Origin: Candidatus Kryptonium thompsonii
Lineage (GTDB): Bacteria > Bacteroidota > Ignavibacteria > Kryptoniales > Kryptoniaceae
Reading direction: 5' to 3'
NCBI GenBank assembly: GCA_001442925.1
Contig: LDXX01000002.1
Location: 62,001-126,000 of the forward strand
Length of the DNA stretch: 64,000 nucleotides
The position numbers were made by a program, and so were the translations under genes. The notes beneath the pieces were generated by a model. That model searched no databases, was not told where the DNA came from, and was given only the letters and a program-made list of their open reading frames with translations. The number at the start of each line of letters is the position of its first letter. The first letter of the stretch is position 1. Shown here one piece after another: positions 16,408-24,829 of the stretch.

Positions 16408-18003
16408 ATGGAAAGAGAGAAAGGCTCGCATCTTGTCATAGTTGATGGTGAAACATTAACCCCTGAAAAAGTTTTTGATGTTGCAGTTAACTTTGCTCCC
16501 GTTAAACTTTCGCAAAAGGCAATCTCCAGGATGAAAAAATCAAGGGAACTTGTTGAAAAGTGGGTTCAAACAGATGAGACAATTTATGGTGTTACCACTG
16601 GGTTTGGAGATTTTGCAACGGTAAGGATAGAGAAAGATAAAATTGAGAAACTTCAGCAAAATCTTATCTATAGTCATTCTGCTGGCGCTGGAGAAGCATT
16701 GCCACCGGAAGTTGTAAGAGCGATGATGCTTTTGAGAGCAAATGCTTTAGCGAAAGGTTACTCCGGGGTCAGGGTTGAAACAGTTGAAATGTTGATCAAT
16801 TTTTTGAATCATTATATAACTCCAATCATTCCATCTCAGGGTTCAGTTGGTTCAAGTGGTGACCTTGTTCAGCTTGCTCACCTTGCTCTTGCAATGATGG
16901 GTGAAGGAGATGTTTGGGTTGGAAAGGATGTTGACCCGTCAAATTTGAAAAGGATGAAATCCACAACCGCTCTTAAAAAATTCGGGTTAAAACCACTTAA
17001 ACTTTCAGCAAAGGAAGGGCTTGCTCTCATCAATGGCACACAAATGATGACAGCTTATGCATGTCTTATCGTTAAGCAAGCTAAAGAATTATGCAAAATT
17101 GCTGATATAGCTGCCTCGCTTAGTATTGAAGCTCTGAAAGGAACGGATAGAGCGTTTGATGAAAGGATTCATAAATTAAGACCTTATCCAGGACAGCAAA
17201 AAGTTGCACGAAATATTTTGAGGATGATGAAGAACAGCGAAATACGGCTTTCGCATCTTTACGATGACCCAAGGGTTCAAGATGCTTACTCTTTGAGATG
17301 TGTTCCCCAGATTCACGGTGCATCGAGGGATGCAATAGATTATGTTTACAATGTTGTTTCAATTGAAATAAATTCTGCAACTGACAATCCCCTGATTTTT
17401 CCAGAAGATAAAATTCATCTTGAGGGTGGAAACTTTCATGGCCAGCCAATTGCTCTTGCAATGGATTTTATAGCTATTGCTTTATCTGAAATTGCTAATG
17501 TGTCTGAGAGAAGAATTGAAAGGCTTGTAAATGCACAGTTAAGTGGATTGCCAAAGTTTTTGACAACTCAAGGCGGATTAAATTCTGGTTTGATGATCGC
17601 TCAATACACCGCTGCATCGCTTGTCTCAGAGAATAAAGTTTTATCTCACCCAGCGAGTGTCGATTCTATTCCGACATCGGCAAATCAGGAAGATCATAAT
17701 AGCATGGGATCAATCGCAGCACAAAAAGCTTATAGGGTTTTGAAAAATGTTCAAACAGTTCTTGCGATTGAAATAATGTGCGCTGCTCAAGGGATTGATT
17801 TTGCGAGGGTTGATTCGAAGACTGGAAAATTGATGAAGTGCGGGGTTGGAACACAAGCGGCTTATGAGTTTGTGAGGGAGAAGATTAAACATCTTGATGA
17901 GGATAGAATTTTATACAACGATATTTTGAAAGCACTTGAAATTGTTAAAAGCGGAGAAATTATAAAAGTTGTTGAGAAAGCAATCGGAGAGGAGCTTGAA
18001 TAA
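16408..18003 (+). CDS. hutH: MIO-type aromatic amino acid ammonia-lyase (HAL family)
   Basis: The 531-residue protein belongs to the histidine/phenylalanine/tyrosine ammonia-lyase family. Visible landmarks are the catalytic Tyr60 in YGVTTGFG, the substrate region SHSAGAGE, LINGTQMMTA, the NQEDH stretch and IHGASRDAI. The cofactor tripeptide that cyclises to MIO is normally Ala-Ser-Gly; here it reads Ser149-Ser150-Gly151 in GSVGSSGDLVQLAH. The sequence is closest in pattern to HutH, yet there is no hutU, hutI or hutG nearby; the neighbours are rsmB and recG, 4 bp away on each side. Histidine deamination is the default call; another amino acid or an aminomutase activity is possible. Confidence 0.85.
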   Translation: MEREKGSHLVIVDGETLTPEKVFDVAVNFAPVKLSQKAISRMKKSRELVEKWVQTDETIYGVTTGFGDFATVRIEKDKIEKLQQNLIYSHSAGAGEALPPEVVRAMMLLRANALAKGYSGVRVETVEMLINFLNHYITPIIPSQGSVGSSGDLVQLAHLALAMMGEGDVWVGKDVDPSNLKRMKSTTALKKFGLKPLKLSAKEGLALINGTQMMTAYACLIVKQAKELCKIADIAASLSIEALKGTDRAFDERIHKLRPYPGQQKVARNILRMMKNSEIRLSHLYDDPRVQDAYSLRCVPQIHGASRDAIDYVYNVVSIEINSATDNPLIFPEDKIHLEGGNFHGQPIALAMDFIAIALSEIANVSERRIERLVNAQLSGLPKFLTTQGGLNSGLMIAQYTAASLVSENKVLSHPASVDSIPTSANQEDHNSMGSIAAQKAYRVLKNVQTVLAIEIMCAAQGIDFARVDSKTGKLMKCGVGTQAAYEFVREKIKHLDEDRILYNDILKALEIVKSGEIIKVVEKAIGEELE

Positions 18004-18006
18004 CTT

Positions 18007-20199
18007 ATGATTGATGGTTCGGTGAAAAAGGCATCTATCACACTTGAAAGTGACATAAGATATCTCAAAGGAATTGGGGGGAAAAGATCCGCAGCGCTTC
18101 GTGATGTCGGCGTTGAGAAGCTCATCGATTTGCTTTATTACGCTCCTGCTAAATATATCGATAGAAGTATGGTTGTAAGTGTTGCGAAGTTGAGAAAAAA
18201 CTGGTGGGAGTTCCAACGCATTAATGCTGTTACATTTATAGGTAGAGTTGTTGATAAAAAAATCTTAGTTAGTTCAGGAGGGCGACAAATTCTTGAAATT
18301 GTGATTGATGATGGGACGGGGAGATTAAGTTGTACTTGGTTCAACAAAATTGAGTATTTCAAAAGACAGTTCGAGATTGGGGATCTCGTCGCAGTATTTG
18401 GAAAGCCAAGTGTTTTCAGGGGTAGAATAAATATCGTTCATCCCGAATTTGATTTCTTAACTGAGGCGGACAGTGTAAATATACATACTGGTAGAATTGT
18501 TCCAGTTTATCCTTTAACTTCAAAATTAAAATCGCTTGGGCTTAACACACTTAAACTTCGTGAGCTTATAAACTTTGTCATAGATAACTATATTGACTAT
18601 GTGGAGGAAACTTTACCCGAAAAAATTCTCGCTAAATATGGGCTTGTTCCGTTAAAATTTGCCATAAGATCAATTCATTTCCCCGAGACGCATGAGGGAT
18701 TACAACTTGCGTTAAAGAGGTTGAAGTTTGAAGAGATGTTTTTGCTTCAACTTCTCCTTGCGAGGAAGCATTACGAGTTGAAACATTTTGAGAAAGGCAT
18801 TTCTTTCAAAAAGATAGGTGAGCTTGTTCACGGTTTCAGCAGGATCTTACCATTTAAACTAACGGAAGCCCAGCGGAGGGTCGTCCGCGAGATATGGAAC
18901 GATATGAAATCTGACAAACCGATGAATCGTTTACTTCAGGGAGATGTTGGAAGTGGTAAAACGATCGTTGCTTTAATTTCAATGTTGATAGCGGTTGATA
19001 ACGGCTATCAGGCTGCGTTCATGGCTCCGACTGAAATTCTTGCGGAACAGCATTACGCCACTTTTTTGAATTTCCTTGATTCCCTCCCTGTAAAAGTTCG
19101 GCTCCTTATAGGGAGCCTAAAGTCAAAGGAAAAGAAGGAGATATTGAGCGAAATTGAAAATGGGGAAGCGCAGATAATTATTGGAACGCACGCTTTAATT
19201 CAAGAAAGGGTAAATTTCAAGAATCTCGGTTTGGTTGTGATTGACGAACAACATCGTTTCGGTGTGATGCAAAGGGCAATGCTTATAGGAAAGGGTTATA
19301 ATCCAGATGTTTTGATAATGACCGCAACTCCAATTCCAAGAACTTTGGCTCTTACAGTTTATGGTGATCTTGATGTATCTATAATAGATGAAATGCCAAG
19401 AAAAAGAAAAGTTAAAACAGAGATCGTCCCTGATACTGAAAGGGAAAGGGTTTACGAATTTCTTCGTTCAAAGGTTAGGGAAGGCCATCAGGCATATATT
19501 GTTTATCCTTTGATTGAAGAATCTGAAAAGCTTGATCTTGAATCAGCGATTGAAAACTATGTTCGCCTAAAAAATGAAGTTTTCCCGGAGTTTAACCTTG
19601 GTTTGGTTCACGGTAGGATGCCCGGGACGGAAAGGCAGGAGGTAATGCTTGCCTTCAAAGAAGGGAAAATTCAAATACTTATTGCAACGACGGTAATCGA
19701 AGTTGGAATTGATATACCCAATGCTACTATAATGGTCATAGAGAGCGCCGAAAGATTTGGGTTATCTCAACTTCATCAGTTGCGCGGTAGAATTGGTCGA
19801 GGGGAGAAGCAGTCATACTGCTTTTTAATAGCGAAGTCAAGTTTATTTAGAAAATCCTCTGATGATGCTTTATTTGAATTTGAAGATGAGGCTACCGAAG
19901 AAAGCAAGGCGATGGAAAGGTTGAAAATCATTGCATCAACAATGGATGGTTTTAAAATTGCTGAGAAAGATCTTGAGCTTCGAGGTCCTGGGGAATTTTT
20001 CGGCACAAAGCAAAGTGGTTTTATAAAGTTTAAATTCGCTGACATCGCAGCTGATAAAGAAATCCTTGAAATAGCGCGTCAGGAAGCATTTGAACTTATA
20101 AAGCAAGATCCGAATCTCTCAAAGCCTGAGCATGCGGGTCTTAAAAAGGAATTTTTAAAACGGTATTCAGATGAAGTTAACCTTGCAAAAATAAGTTAA
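18007..20199 (+). CDS. recG: ATP-dependent DNA helicase RecG
   Basis: RecG remodels stalled replication forks and Holliday junctions. At 730 residues it has the N-terminal wedge/OB domain (about 60-190), Walker A in LLQGDVGSGKT (about residues 311-321), APTEILAEQH, the DEQH Walker B box (VVIDEQHRFG), TATPIPRT, and the helicase C-domain with QLRGRIGRGEKQSYCFL, followed by the TRG-like end (ELRGPGEFFGTKQSGF). It is complete with no unusual features. It starts 4 bp after the ammonia-lyase stop and is probably in the same transcript. Confidence 0.96.
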   Translation: MIDGSVKKASITLESDIRYLKGIGGKRSAALRDVGVEKLIDLLYYAPAKYIDRSMVVSVAKLRKNWWEFQRINAVTFIGRVVDKKILVSSGGRQILEIVIDDGTGRLSCTWFNKIEYFKRQFEIGDLVAVFGKPSVFRGRINIVHPEFDFLTEADSVNIHTGRIVPVYPLTSKLKSLGLNTLKLRELINFVIDNYIDYVEETLPEKILAKYGLVPLKFAIRSIHFPETHEGLQLALKRLKFEEMFLLQLLLARKHYELKHFEKGISFKKIGELVHGFSRILPFKLTEAQRRVVREIWNDMKSDKPMNRLLQGDVGSGKTIVALISMLIAVDNGYQAAFMAPTEILAEQHYATFLNFLDSLPVKVRLLIGSLKSKEKKEILSEIENGEAQIIIGTHALIQERVNFKNLGLVVIDEQHRFGVMQRAMLIGKGYNPDVLIMTATPIPRTLALTVYGDLDVSIIDEMPRKRKVKTEIVPDTERERVYEFLRSKVREGHQAYIVYPLIEESEKLDLESAIENYVRLKNEVFPEFNLGLVHGRMPGTERQEVMLAFKEGKIQILIATTVIEVGIDIPNATIMVIESAERFGLSQLHQLRGRIGRGEKQSYCFLIAKSSLFRKSSDDALFEFEDEATEESKAMERLKIIASTMDGFKIAEKDLELRGPGEFFGTKQSGFIKFKFADIAADKEILEIARQEAFELIKQDPNLSKPEHAGLKKEFLKRYSDEVNLAKIS

Positions 20200-20218
20200 A
20201 AGTAAAATGGAGCCACAA

Positions 20219-20623
20219 ATGAATGATGAAATAAAGGAAATTCTGACAAAATATAACACAATTGCTATCGTTGGTATCTCAAATAAACCCGACCGCGATA
20301 GTTATATTGTCGCTGAATATCTTTTGAACCATGGCTATAAAATTATTCCAGTCAATCCAAATATCGATTCGATTTTCGGGCTGAAGGCATATCCTGACCT
20401 TTTAAGCATACCGGACGAAATTGATATAGTTGACATATTCAGAAGACCTGAGTTTGTTGATGAAGTTGTTGAGCAAGCAATTCAAAAGAAGGCAAAGGTC
20501 GTATGGATGCAACTCGGTGTAGTAAATGAAAGAGCAGCAAAGAGAGCTCAGGATGCGGGATTAAAGGTTGTGATGAATAAGTGTATAAAAGTTGAGCATA
20601 TGTATAGATTTGGAAATTTTTAA
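20219..20623 (+). CDS. CoA-binding domain protein (YccU type)
   Basis: A single Rossmann CoA-binding domain of about 134 residues: IAIVGISNKPDRDSYIVAEYLLNHGYKIIPVNP is the nucleotide-binding start, and VVWMQLGVVNERAAKRAQDAGLKVVMNKCIKVEH the C-terminal signature. These stand-alone proteins resemble the N-terminal domain of acyl-CoA synthetase alpha subunits; their cellular role is not established. ATG 20219 is preceded by GGAG with a 6-nt spacer, whereas ATG 20207 lacks a ribosome binding site. Its 3' end overlaps the convergent transglycosylase gene by 4 bp. Confidence 0.85.
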   Translation: MNDEIKEILTKYNTIAIVGISNKPDRDSYIVAEYLLNHGYKIIPVNPNIDSIFGLKAYPDLLSIPDEIDIVDIFRRPEFVDEVVEQAIQKKAKVVWMQLGVVNERAAKRAQDAGLKVVMNKCIKVEHMYRFGNF

Positions 20624-21750
20624 TAAACCGGAATTTTGATTATCTGTCCCGGCTTTAACTTTTTACCTTCAAGTTTGTTCAGTTCTACAATATCTTCAAC
20701 GGTTATATTATACTTTTTAGCTATCGATTCGATTGTTTCATTGGGTTTAACCCGGTGGTTTATTGTTTTTTCCGGTATTACTATTATCTCGCCATTTTGA
20801 AATATAATCTTTGAGCCTCGATATTTATATTCTGCTAAGTTTAGTTCTTGTGGTTGAGCCTCAGCTGGTAAGGCGATTTGAAATTCTCCATCTGGAAGTG
20901 ATGATTTTAAAATCCATGGGTTAAGATATTTTAAGGTTTTATAATTTGTTCCCTGTAATTTTGCCCACAAAGCAAGGTTTTGTATGGGACCTTTGACAGT
21001 GACATATTTAACTTTGGGTGGTTTAAAAAGTTTTGTTGTGTCAAGAACGAAACCATATCTATGGGCATTTGAGATTAGTTCTTTTATTGCTGCAACCCTA
21101 AAAACAAATCTCGATGTTTCTCTGTTAAGATGTAAATCAAAATAATTATCAACCCATTGAAAATCCAACGCATCTTTTATGCGAGCATCGCCAGCGTTGT
21201 ATGCAGCAAGGGCAAGGGTCCAACTGTTAAATTTTTTATATAAATCTTGTAAATACGAAAGAGCAGCCTCAGTTGCTTTTTGTATATGAAGGCGTTCATC
21301 GATATACTCGTCGACTCTTAACCCATATTTTTTAGCTGTTTCAGGCATAAGTTGCCATAATCCTGCAGCTCCCTTACTTGAATATGCGTTTTCCAACAAA
21401 CGGCTCTCAGCAATGGCTAAGTATTTTAAATCTGGATGTAAGCCTTTTTCTTTTATCTTGCTTTCAATGTATGGCATATACTTGCCACATCTCTTTAAAT
21501 CAAGGACAAGTTGATTTTCATTAAACTCAATGTAGAATTCTCTCTCGAACCTTTCTCTTACATCTGGAATTTCGAGCGGTATTCTCTCCCCACATAGGAA
21601 GACTATATCCGGTGGATGAGTAATTGAAAGGTAATTTATAAAAGCCTCATTAGTTGACTTGGATTTATCTATTTCCTTTGAATCTTTCATTGAGATTAAA
21701 AGGACAAAAATGAAGGCGCCGACAGAAAAAATATGTAAAATTTTATTCAT
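20620..21750 (-). CDS. Lytic transglycosylase with SLT and LysM domains (MltD-like)
   Basis: The 376-residue protein begins with a hydrophobic export signal or anchor (ILHIFSVGAFIFVLLIS). A family 23 transglycosylase domain follows at about residues 105-235, with the catalytic glutamate in IAESRLLENAYSSKGAAGLWQLMPETA. The C-terminus is a LysM peptidoglycan-binding repeat (HRVKPNETIESIAKKYNITVEDIVELN). It cleaves peptidoglycan glycan strands with formation of 1,6-anhydroMurNAc, a product that the AnmK encoded at 47176 could recycle. Its start overlaps the end of the CorC-like gene by 8 bp, so the two are translationally coupled. Confidence 0.9.
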   Translation of the reverse strand: MNKILHIFSVGAFIFVLLISMKDSKEIDKSKSTNEAFINYLSITHPPDIVFLCGERIPLEIPDVRERFEREFYIEFNENQLVLDLKRCGKYMPYIESKIKEKGLHPDLKYLAIAESRLLENAYSSKGAAGLWQLMPETAKKYGLRVDEYIDERLHIQKATEAALSYLQDLYKKFNSWTLALAAYNAGDARIKDALDFQWVDNYFDLHLNRETSRFVFRVAAIKELISNAHRYGFVLDTTKLFKPPKVKYVTVKGPIQNLALWAKLQGTNYKTLKYLNPWILKSSLPDGEFQIALPAEAQPQELNLAEYKYRGSKIIFQNGEIIVIPEKTINHRVKPNETIESIAKKYNITVEDIVELNKLEGKKLKPGQIIKIPVY

Positions 21751-22963
21751 GATGTTTCAAAAGAGTTAGTTTTAGGGAGTTTATCCTCGTTCGCGTTGCA
21801 TTTAAAATCGTTATCTTAAAGTCGTTAATTATAAACTCTTCACCTTTAGATGGAATTCTACCAATGTTATTTATTACGAAACCAGAAATTGTTTCGTAAT
21901 CTCCTTTTGGAATGTTGAGATTATATTCCTCATTTAATCGATCGATCTCAACTAATCCATTCAGAATAAACGTATTTGAATCAACTTTTTGAATAAGATT
22001 TTTCCCTGTGTCAAATTCATCTTCTATCTCTCCTACAAGTTCTTCAATCACATCTTCAAGTGTTATCAAGCCCGATACCCCGCCAAATTCATCAACGACG
22101 ATTGCCATACTTATGTTTTTCTCTTTGAAGTCCCTTAAAAGCTCAATACAGCGTTTTTTCTCAGGAACAAAGTATGGTTCCTTTAGGATTTCGTTGATAT
22201 TTTTAGGATTTTTAAATAGGTCTTTAACATCTATGATCCCAATTATATTATCAATCGTTCCATCGTAGACCGGCAAACGCGAATGGCCGGAGCTTGAAAA
22301 TGTTTCAACTATTTCCCTCATACTCATATTTTTTTCAACACCGATTATTTCCATTCTTGGCTTCATCGCAAGTTCAACTGGCATAGTTTCAAGTTTAAAA
22401 ACTTTTGAGAATGGTATTTCAATTTTTATGTTCTCATTCATCTCACTTTCTTTAAGCAAAATTTCAAAATCTTTCTTGCTGAAAAATTGCTCGATCGTTT
22501 CAGTTTTCAGTTTAAGAATCTTCAAAATCCTTTCAGATGTGCTTTTTAGAATCTTCACCACTGGTAAAAATATAAAATAAATTAGTTTAAGAGGAAGTGA
22601 TGCAAATAACACAAATCCATCGGCAGACTCTCGCCCAATAGTTTTGGGGATTGTTTCACCAAATATGAGAATTAAAAGTGTGATCAAGATTAAGATTGTA
22701 AAATCGTTTGAATTAGCGCTTGTTTTTAAAACGAAAGTTAGAATTGAGCTTAGAGCGATGTTAACGAAATTGTTTCCAATTAAAATAGTTATAAGGAATG
22801 TTTCGGGCTTCTTTGCAAACTCGTTTGCGATTTTAGCGGTTAAAGATTTTTGCGATTTTATTTCAAGTTTTATCTTGTTTGCGCTGATAAATGCAATTTC
22901 ACTCGCTGAAAAAAAAGCAGACAGTGAAAGTAATATAAATGCTAAAACTATCTCAACTTGCAT
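21743..22963 (-). CDS. CNNM/DUF21-CBS-CorC_HlyC membrane protein
   Basis: The 406-residue protein has an N-terminal DUF21 (CNNM) membrane domain with about four hydrophobic segments and the motif ASEIAFISANKIKLE, a CBS pair at about residues 190-315 (HSRLPVYDG...IIGIIDVKDLF and VDEFGGVSGLITLEDVIEELVGEI), and a C-terminal CorC_HlyC domain (about 325-400). Such proteins are linked to Mg2+/Co2+ transport or efflux; the old name hemolysin C is misleading. It forms an overlapping pair with the lytic transglycosylase. The exact ion is not predictable. Confidence 0.9.
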   Translation of the reverse strand: MQVEIVLAFILLSLSAFFSASEIAFISANKIKLEIKSQKSLTAKIANEFAKKPETFLITILIGNNFVNIALSSILTFVLKTSANSNDFTILILITLLILIFGETIPKTIGRESADGFVLFASLPLKLIYFIFLPVVKILKSTSERILKILKLKTETIEQFFSKKDFEILLKESEMNENIKIEIPFSKVFKLETMPVELAMKPRMEIIGVEKNMSMREIVETFSSSGHSRLPVYDGTIDNIIGIIDVKDLFKNPKNINEILKEPYFVPEKKRCIELLRDFKEKNISMAIVVDEFGGVSGLITLEDVIEELVGEIEDEFDTGKNLIQKVDSNTFILNGLVEIDRLNEEYNLNIPKGDYETISGFVINNIGRIPSKGEEFIINDFKITILNATRTRINSLKLTLLKHHE

Positions 22964-22990
22964 ATGAGGTGGGTTTTATTTTGAAAAATA

Positions 22991-23021
22991 AAAAGGCACA
23001 GAGTAAAACTCCGTGCCTTTT
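22991..23021 (-). terminator. Intrinsic terminator of tonB copy A
   Basis: The arms AAAAGGCAC and GTGCCTTTT, extended by GAG/CTC after one mismatch, enclose a TAAAA loop; on the minus strand the hairpin is followed by a T-rich tract. It lies 32 bp after the stop codon. An equivalent hairpin follows copy B. Confidence 0.85.
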
Positions 23022-23052
23022 GAAAAGAGTTAAAGAAACCTTAAGGCAAGGA

Positions 23053-23727
23053 TTATTTTTTCAATTTAAATCTTATCGGTATCATCACGCGCACTTTCAC
23101 AGGCTTTCCACGCTGTTTTCCGGGTTTAAACTTTGCTTTCATCACGGCAGCTTGAGCTGCTTCGTCGCAGCCTGCGCCAATCCCTTTGACTACATCAGCC
23201 CTTACGACATTGCCGTTTTCATCAACGAAAGCCATAACGTAAACAGTTCCTTCAACTCCAGCTCTTATTGCTATCTCTGGATATACTACATTTCTCTGGA
23301 TTGATTCAAGACCACCAATTATCTCAGGCATTTCCTCCACCACCATGAAGAATTGCTCCTCAAACGGTATCTCTTCTTCTTTCTTGCTCAATTCCTCCTT
23401 TGGTGGAGGTGGCGCAACCTCTTTTGTGATATCAAGCTCTGAACTTATATCGATGTCGATATCACTTAAAGCCTCATCACTTGGGGCTTCAATTGGGATT
23501 GGTGGTCTTGGTGGTGGCGGTGGTCTATTTTCCTGTCTGGTTTGTGGAATTTCCTCCGGTTTGATTATTTCCTGCTCAACCGTTAAAATCTTCTTGCCAC
23601 GCCCAATATCTTTCGGGAAAAACCTAAACGCAACAATTACCAACAAAAGCGCAATCACCAACCCAAGCTCAATCCACTTCCGCCACCTCAACCTTAAATC
23701 CGCTTCGGGCTTTTTGATAACTGGCAT
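23053..23727 (-). CDS. Energy transducer TonB, copy A
   Basis: The 224-residue protein has a short cytoplasmic start, one membrane helix (IELGLVIALLLVIVAFRFF, about 18-36), a periplasmic proline-rich stretch (PPPPRPPIPIEAP, about 69-81) and a C-terminal TonB domain (about 140-224, with PEIAIRAGVEGTVYVMAFVDENGNV). It transmits proton-motive force to TonB-dependent outer-membrane receptors; no ExbB/ExbD genes are near. It is the downstream copy of a tandem duplication. Copy A has an intact GGAGG ribosome binding site, whereas copy B has GGCGG. Differences from copy B concentrate in the receptor-contacting C-terminal domain. Confidence 0.92.
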   Translation of the reverse strand: MPVIKKPEADLRLRWRKWIELGLVIALLLVIVAFRFFPKDIGRGKKILTVEQEIIKPEEIPQTRQENRPPPPPRPPIPIEAPSDEALSDIDIDISSELDITKEVAPPPPKEELSKKEEEIPFEEQFFMVVEEMPEIIGGLESIQRNVVYPEIAIRAGVEGTVYVMAFVDENGNVVRADVVKGIGAGCDEAAQAAVMKAKFKPGKQRGKPVKVRVMIPIRFKLKK

Positions 23728-23770
23728 TTTTAACTAACCTCCTAAAAATGATTTTTTGTTTATGCTGCTT

Positions 23771-23802
23771 CTAAATTAAAAAAAATTAAACAATTTGTCA
23801 AA
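23771..23802 (-). promoter_or_regulatory. Promoter of tonB copy A
   Basis: Minus strand: TTTG (23799-23802), 20-nt spacer counted from TTG, then TAATTTAG (23771-23778). The equivalent element before copy B has a 21-nt spacer. Confidence 0.45.
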
Positions 23803-23862
23803 TTTAATCCAAAACTTTCACTCATACAATAATAAATGCTAATTATTTCATTTTGAGAAATA

Positions 23863-23893
23863 AAAAGGCACAGAGTAAAACTCCGTGCCTTTT
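23863..23893 (-). terminator. Intrinsic terminator of tonB copy B
   Basis: Same hairpin as after copy A (AAAAGGCAC...GTGCCTTTT), 32 bp after the copy B stop codon. It should isolate transcription of the two copies. Confidence 0.85.
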
Positions 23894-23925
23894 GAAAAGA
23901 AATAAAGAAACCTTAAGAGCGAGGA

Positions 23926-24600
23926 TTATTTTTTCAATTTAAATCTTACCGGTATCGACACACGCACTTTCACAGGCTTCCCACGCTGTTTGCCGGGTTT
24001 GAATTTTGCTTTCATTACGGCAGCCACAGCAGCTTCGTCACAACCTGCACCAATCCCTTTAATTACCTCGGCTTTTACAACATTACCATTCTCGTCAACG
24101 AAAGCCATGACAATGACTGTTCCCTCAACTCCAGCTCTTATCGCTATCTCTGGATATACTACATTTCTTTGAATTGATTCAAGGCCACCAATTATCTCGG
24201 GAAGTTCCTCTACCACCATAAAGAACTGTTCCTCGAACGGTATCTCATCTTCCTTCTTGCTCAATTCTTCCTTCGGTGGAGGCGGTGCAACCTCTTTCGT
24301 GATATCAAGCTCTGAACTTATATCGATGTCAATATCACTTAAAGCCTCATCACTTGGGGCTTCAATTGGGATTGGCGGTCTTGGTGGTGGCGGTGGTCTA
24401 TTTTCCTGTCTGGTTTGTGGAATTTCCTCCGGTTTGATTATTTCCTGCTCAACCGTTAAAATCTTCTTGCCACGCCCAATATCTTTCGGGAAAAACCTAA
24501 ACGCAACAATTACCAATAAAAGCGCAATCACCAATCCAAGCTCAATCCACTTCCGCCACCTCAACCTTAAATCCGCTTCGGGCTTTTTGATAACTGGCAT
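23926..24600 (-). CDS. Energy transducer TonB, copy B
   Basis: This 224-residue paralogue of the adjacent copy A has the same membrane helix, the same proline-rich linker and a TonB C-terminal domain. Residues 1-115 or so are identical to copy A; afterwards substitutions accumulate (EEE/EDE, EEMP/EELP, TVYV/TVIV, RADVV/KAEVI, AAQAA/AAVAA, VMIPI/VSIPV). The ribosome binding site reads AGGCGG, weaker than AGGAGG of copy A. Each copy has its own promoter and terminator. Likely role is the same energy coupling, perhaps to a different receptor set; it is divergently oriented to the CydA-like genes. Confidence 0.92.
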   Translation of the reverse strand: MPVIKKPEADLRLRWRKWIELGLVIALLLVIVAFRFFPKDIGRGKKILTVEQEIIKPEEIPQTRQENRPPPPPRPPIPIEAPSDEALSDIDIDISSELDITKEVAPPPPKEELSKKEDEIPFEEQFFMVVEELPEIIGGLESIQRNVVYPEIAIRAGVEGTVIVMAFVDENGNVVKAEVIKGIGAGCDEAAVAAVMKAKFKPGKQRGKPVKVRVSIPVRFKLKK

Positions 24601-24643
24601 TTTTAACTAACCGCCTAAAAATGATTTTTTGTTTATGCTACTT

Positions 24644-24675
24644 CTAAATTAAAAAAATCAAAACAATTTTGTCAA
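24644..24675 (-). promoter_or_regulatory. Promoter of tonB copy B
   Basis: Minus strand: TTG (24673-24675), 21 nt, TAATTTAG (24644-24651), matching the promoter of copy A. The remaining divergent spacer up to 24829 shows no clear hairpin or operator. Confidence 0.45.
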
Positions 24676-24829
24676 GATTAATCCGAAACCTTCACCCATA
24701 CAATATAACATGGATAATACAAAAACTGTTTCATCAAAACACATCTGTAACTTAAAAAATTCTAACTTGATTTTATTTTTGTACAGTTCTAAATTAAAAC
24801 TGATTTAAAAACAAACCCGGAACATACCT

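Larger units (their letters stand above)
22978..23830 (-). repeat. Tandem duplication copy A (tonB unit)
   Basis: This stretch matches 23850-24704 at an offset of about 872 bp, covering terminator, tonB coding region, leader and promoter. The first half of the gene and the leader are almost identical between copies, while the 3' half and the far-upstream DNA have drifted. Confidence 0.9.
23850..24704 (-). repeat. Tandem duplication copy B (tonB unit)
   Basis: Second copy of the 0.87-kb unit described at 22978-23830. About 20 bp of unrelated DNA separates the two. Confidence 0.9.

Noticed and set aside
23345-23737. Glycine-rich plus-strand frames opposite both tonB genes (also 24257-24610)
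   Set aside because: They are the complement of the proline-rich TonB linker; they are duplicated only because the gene is duplicated.
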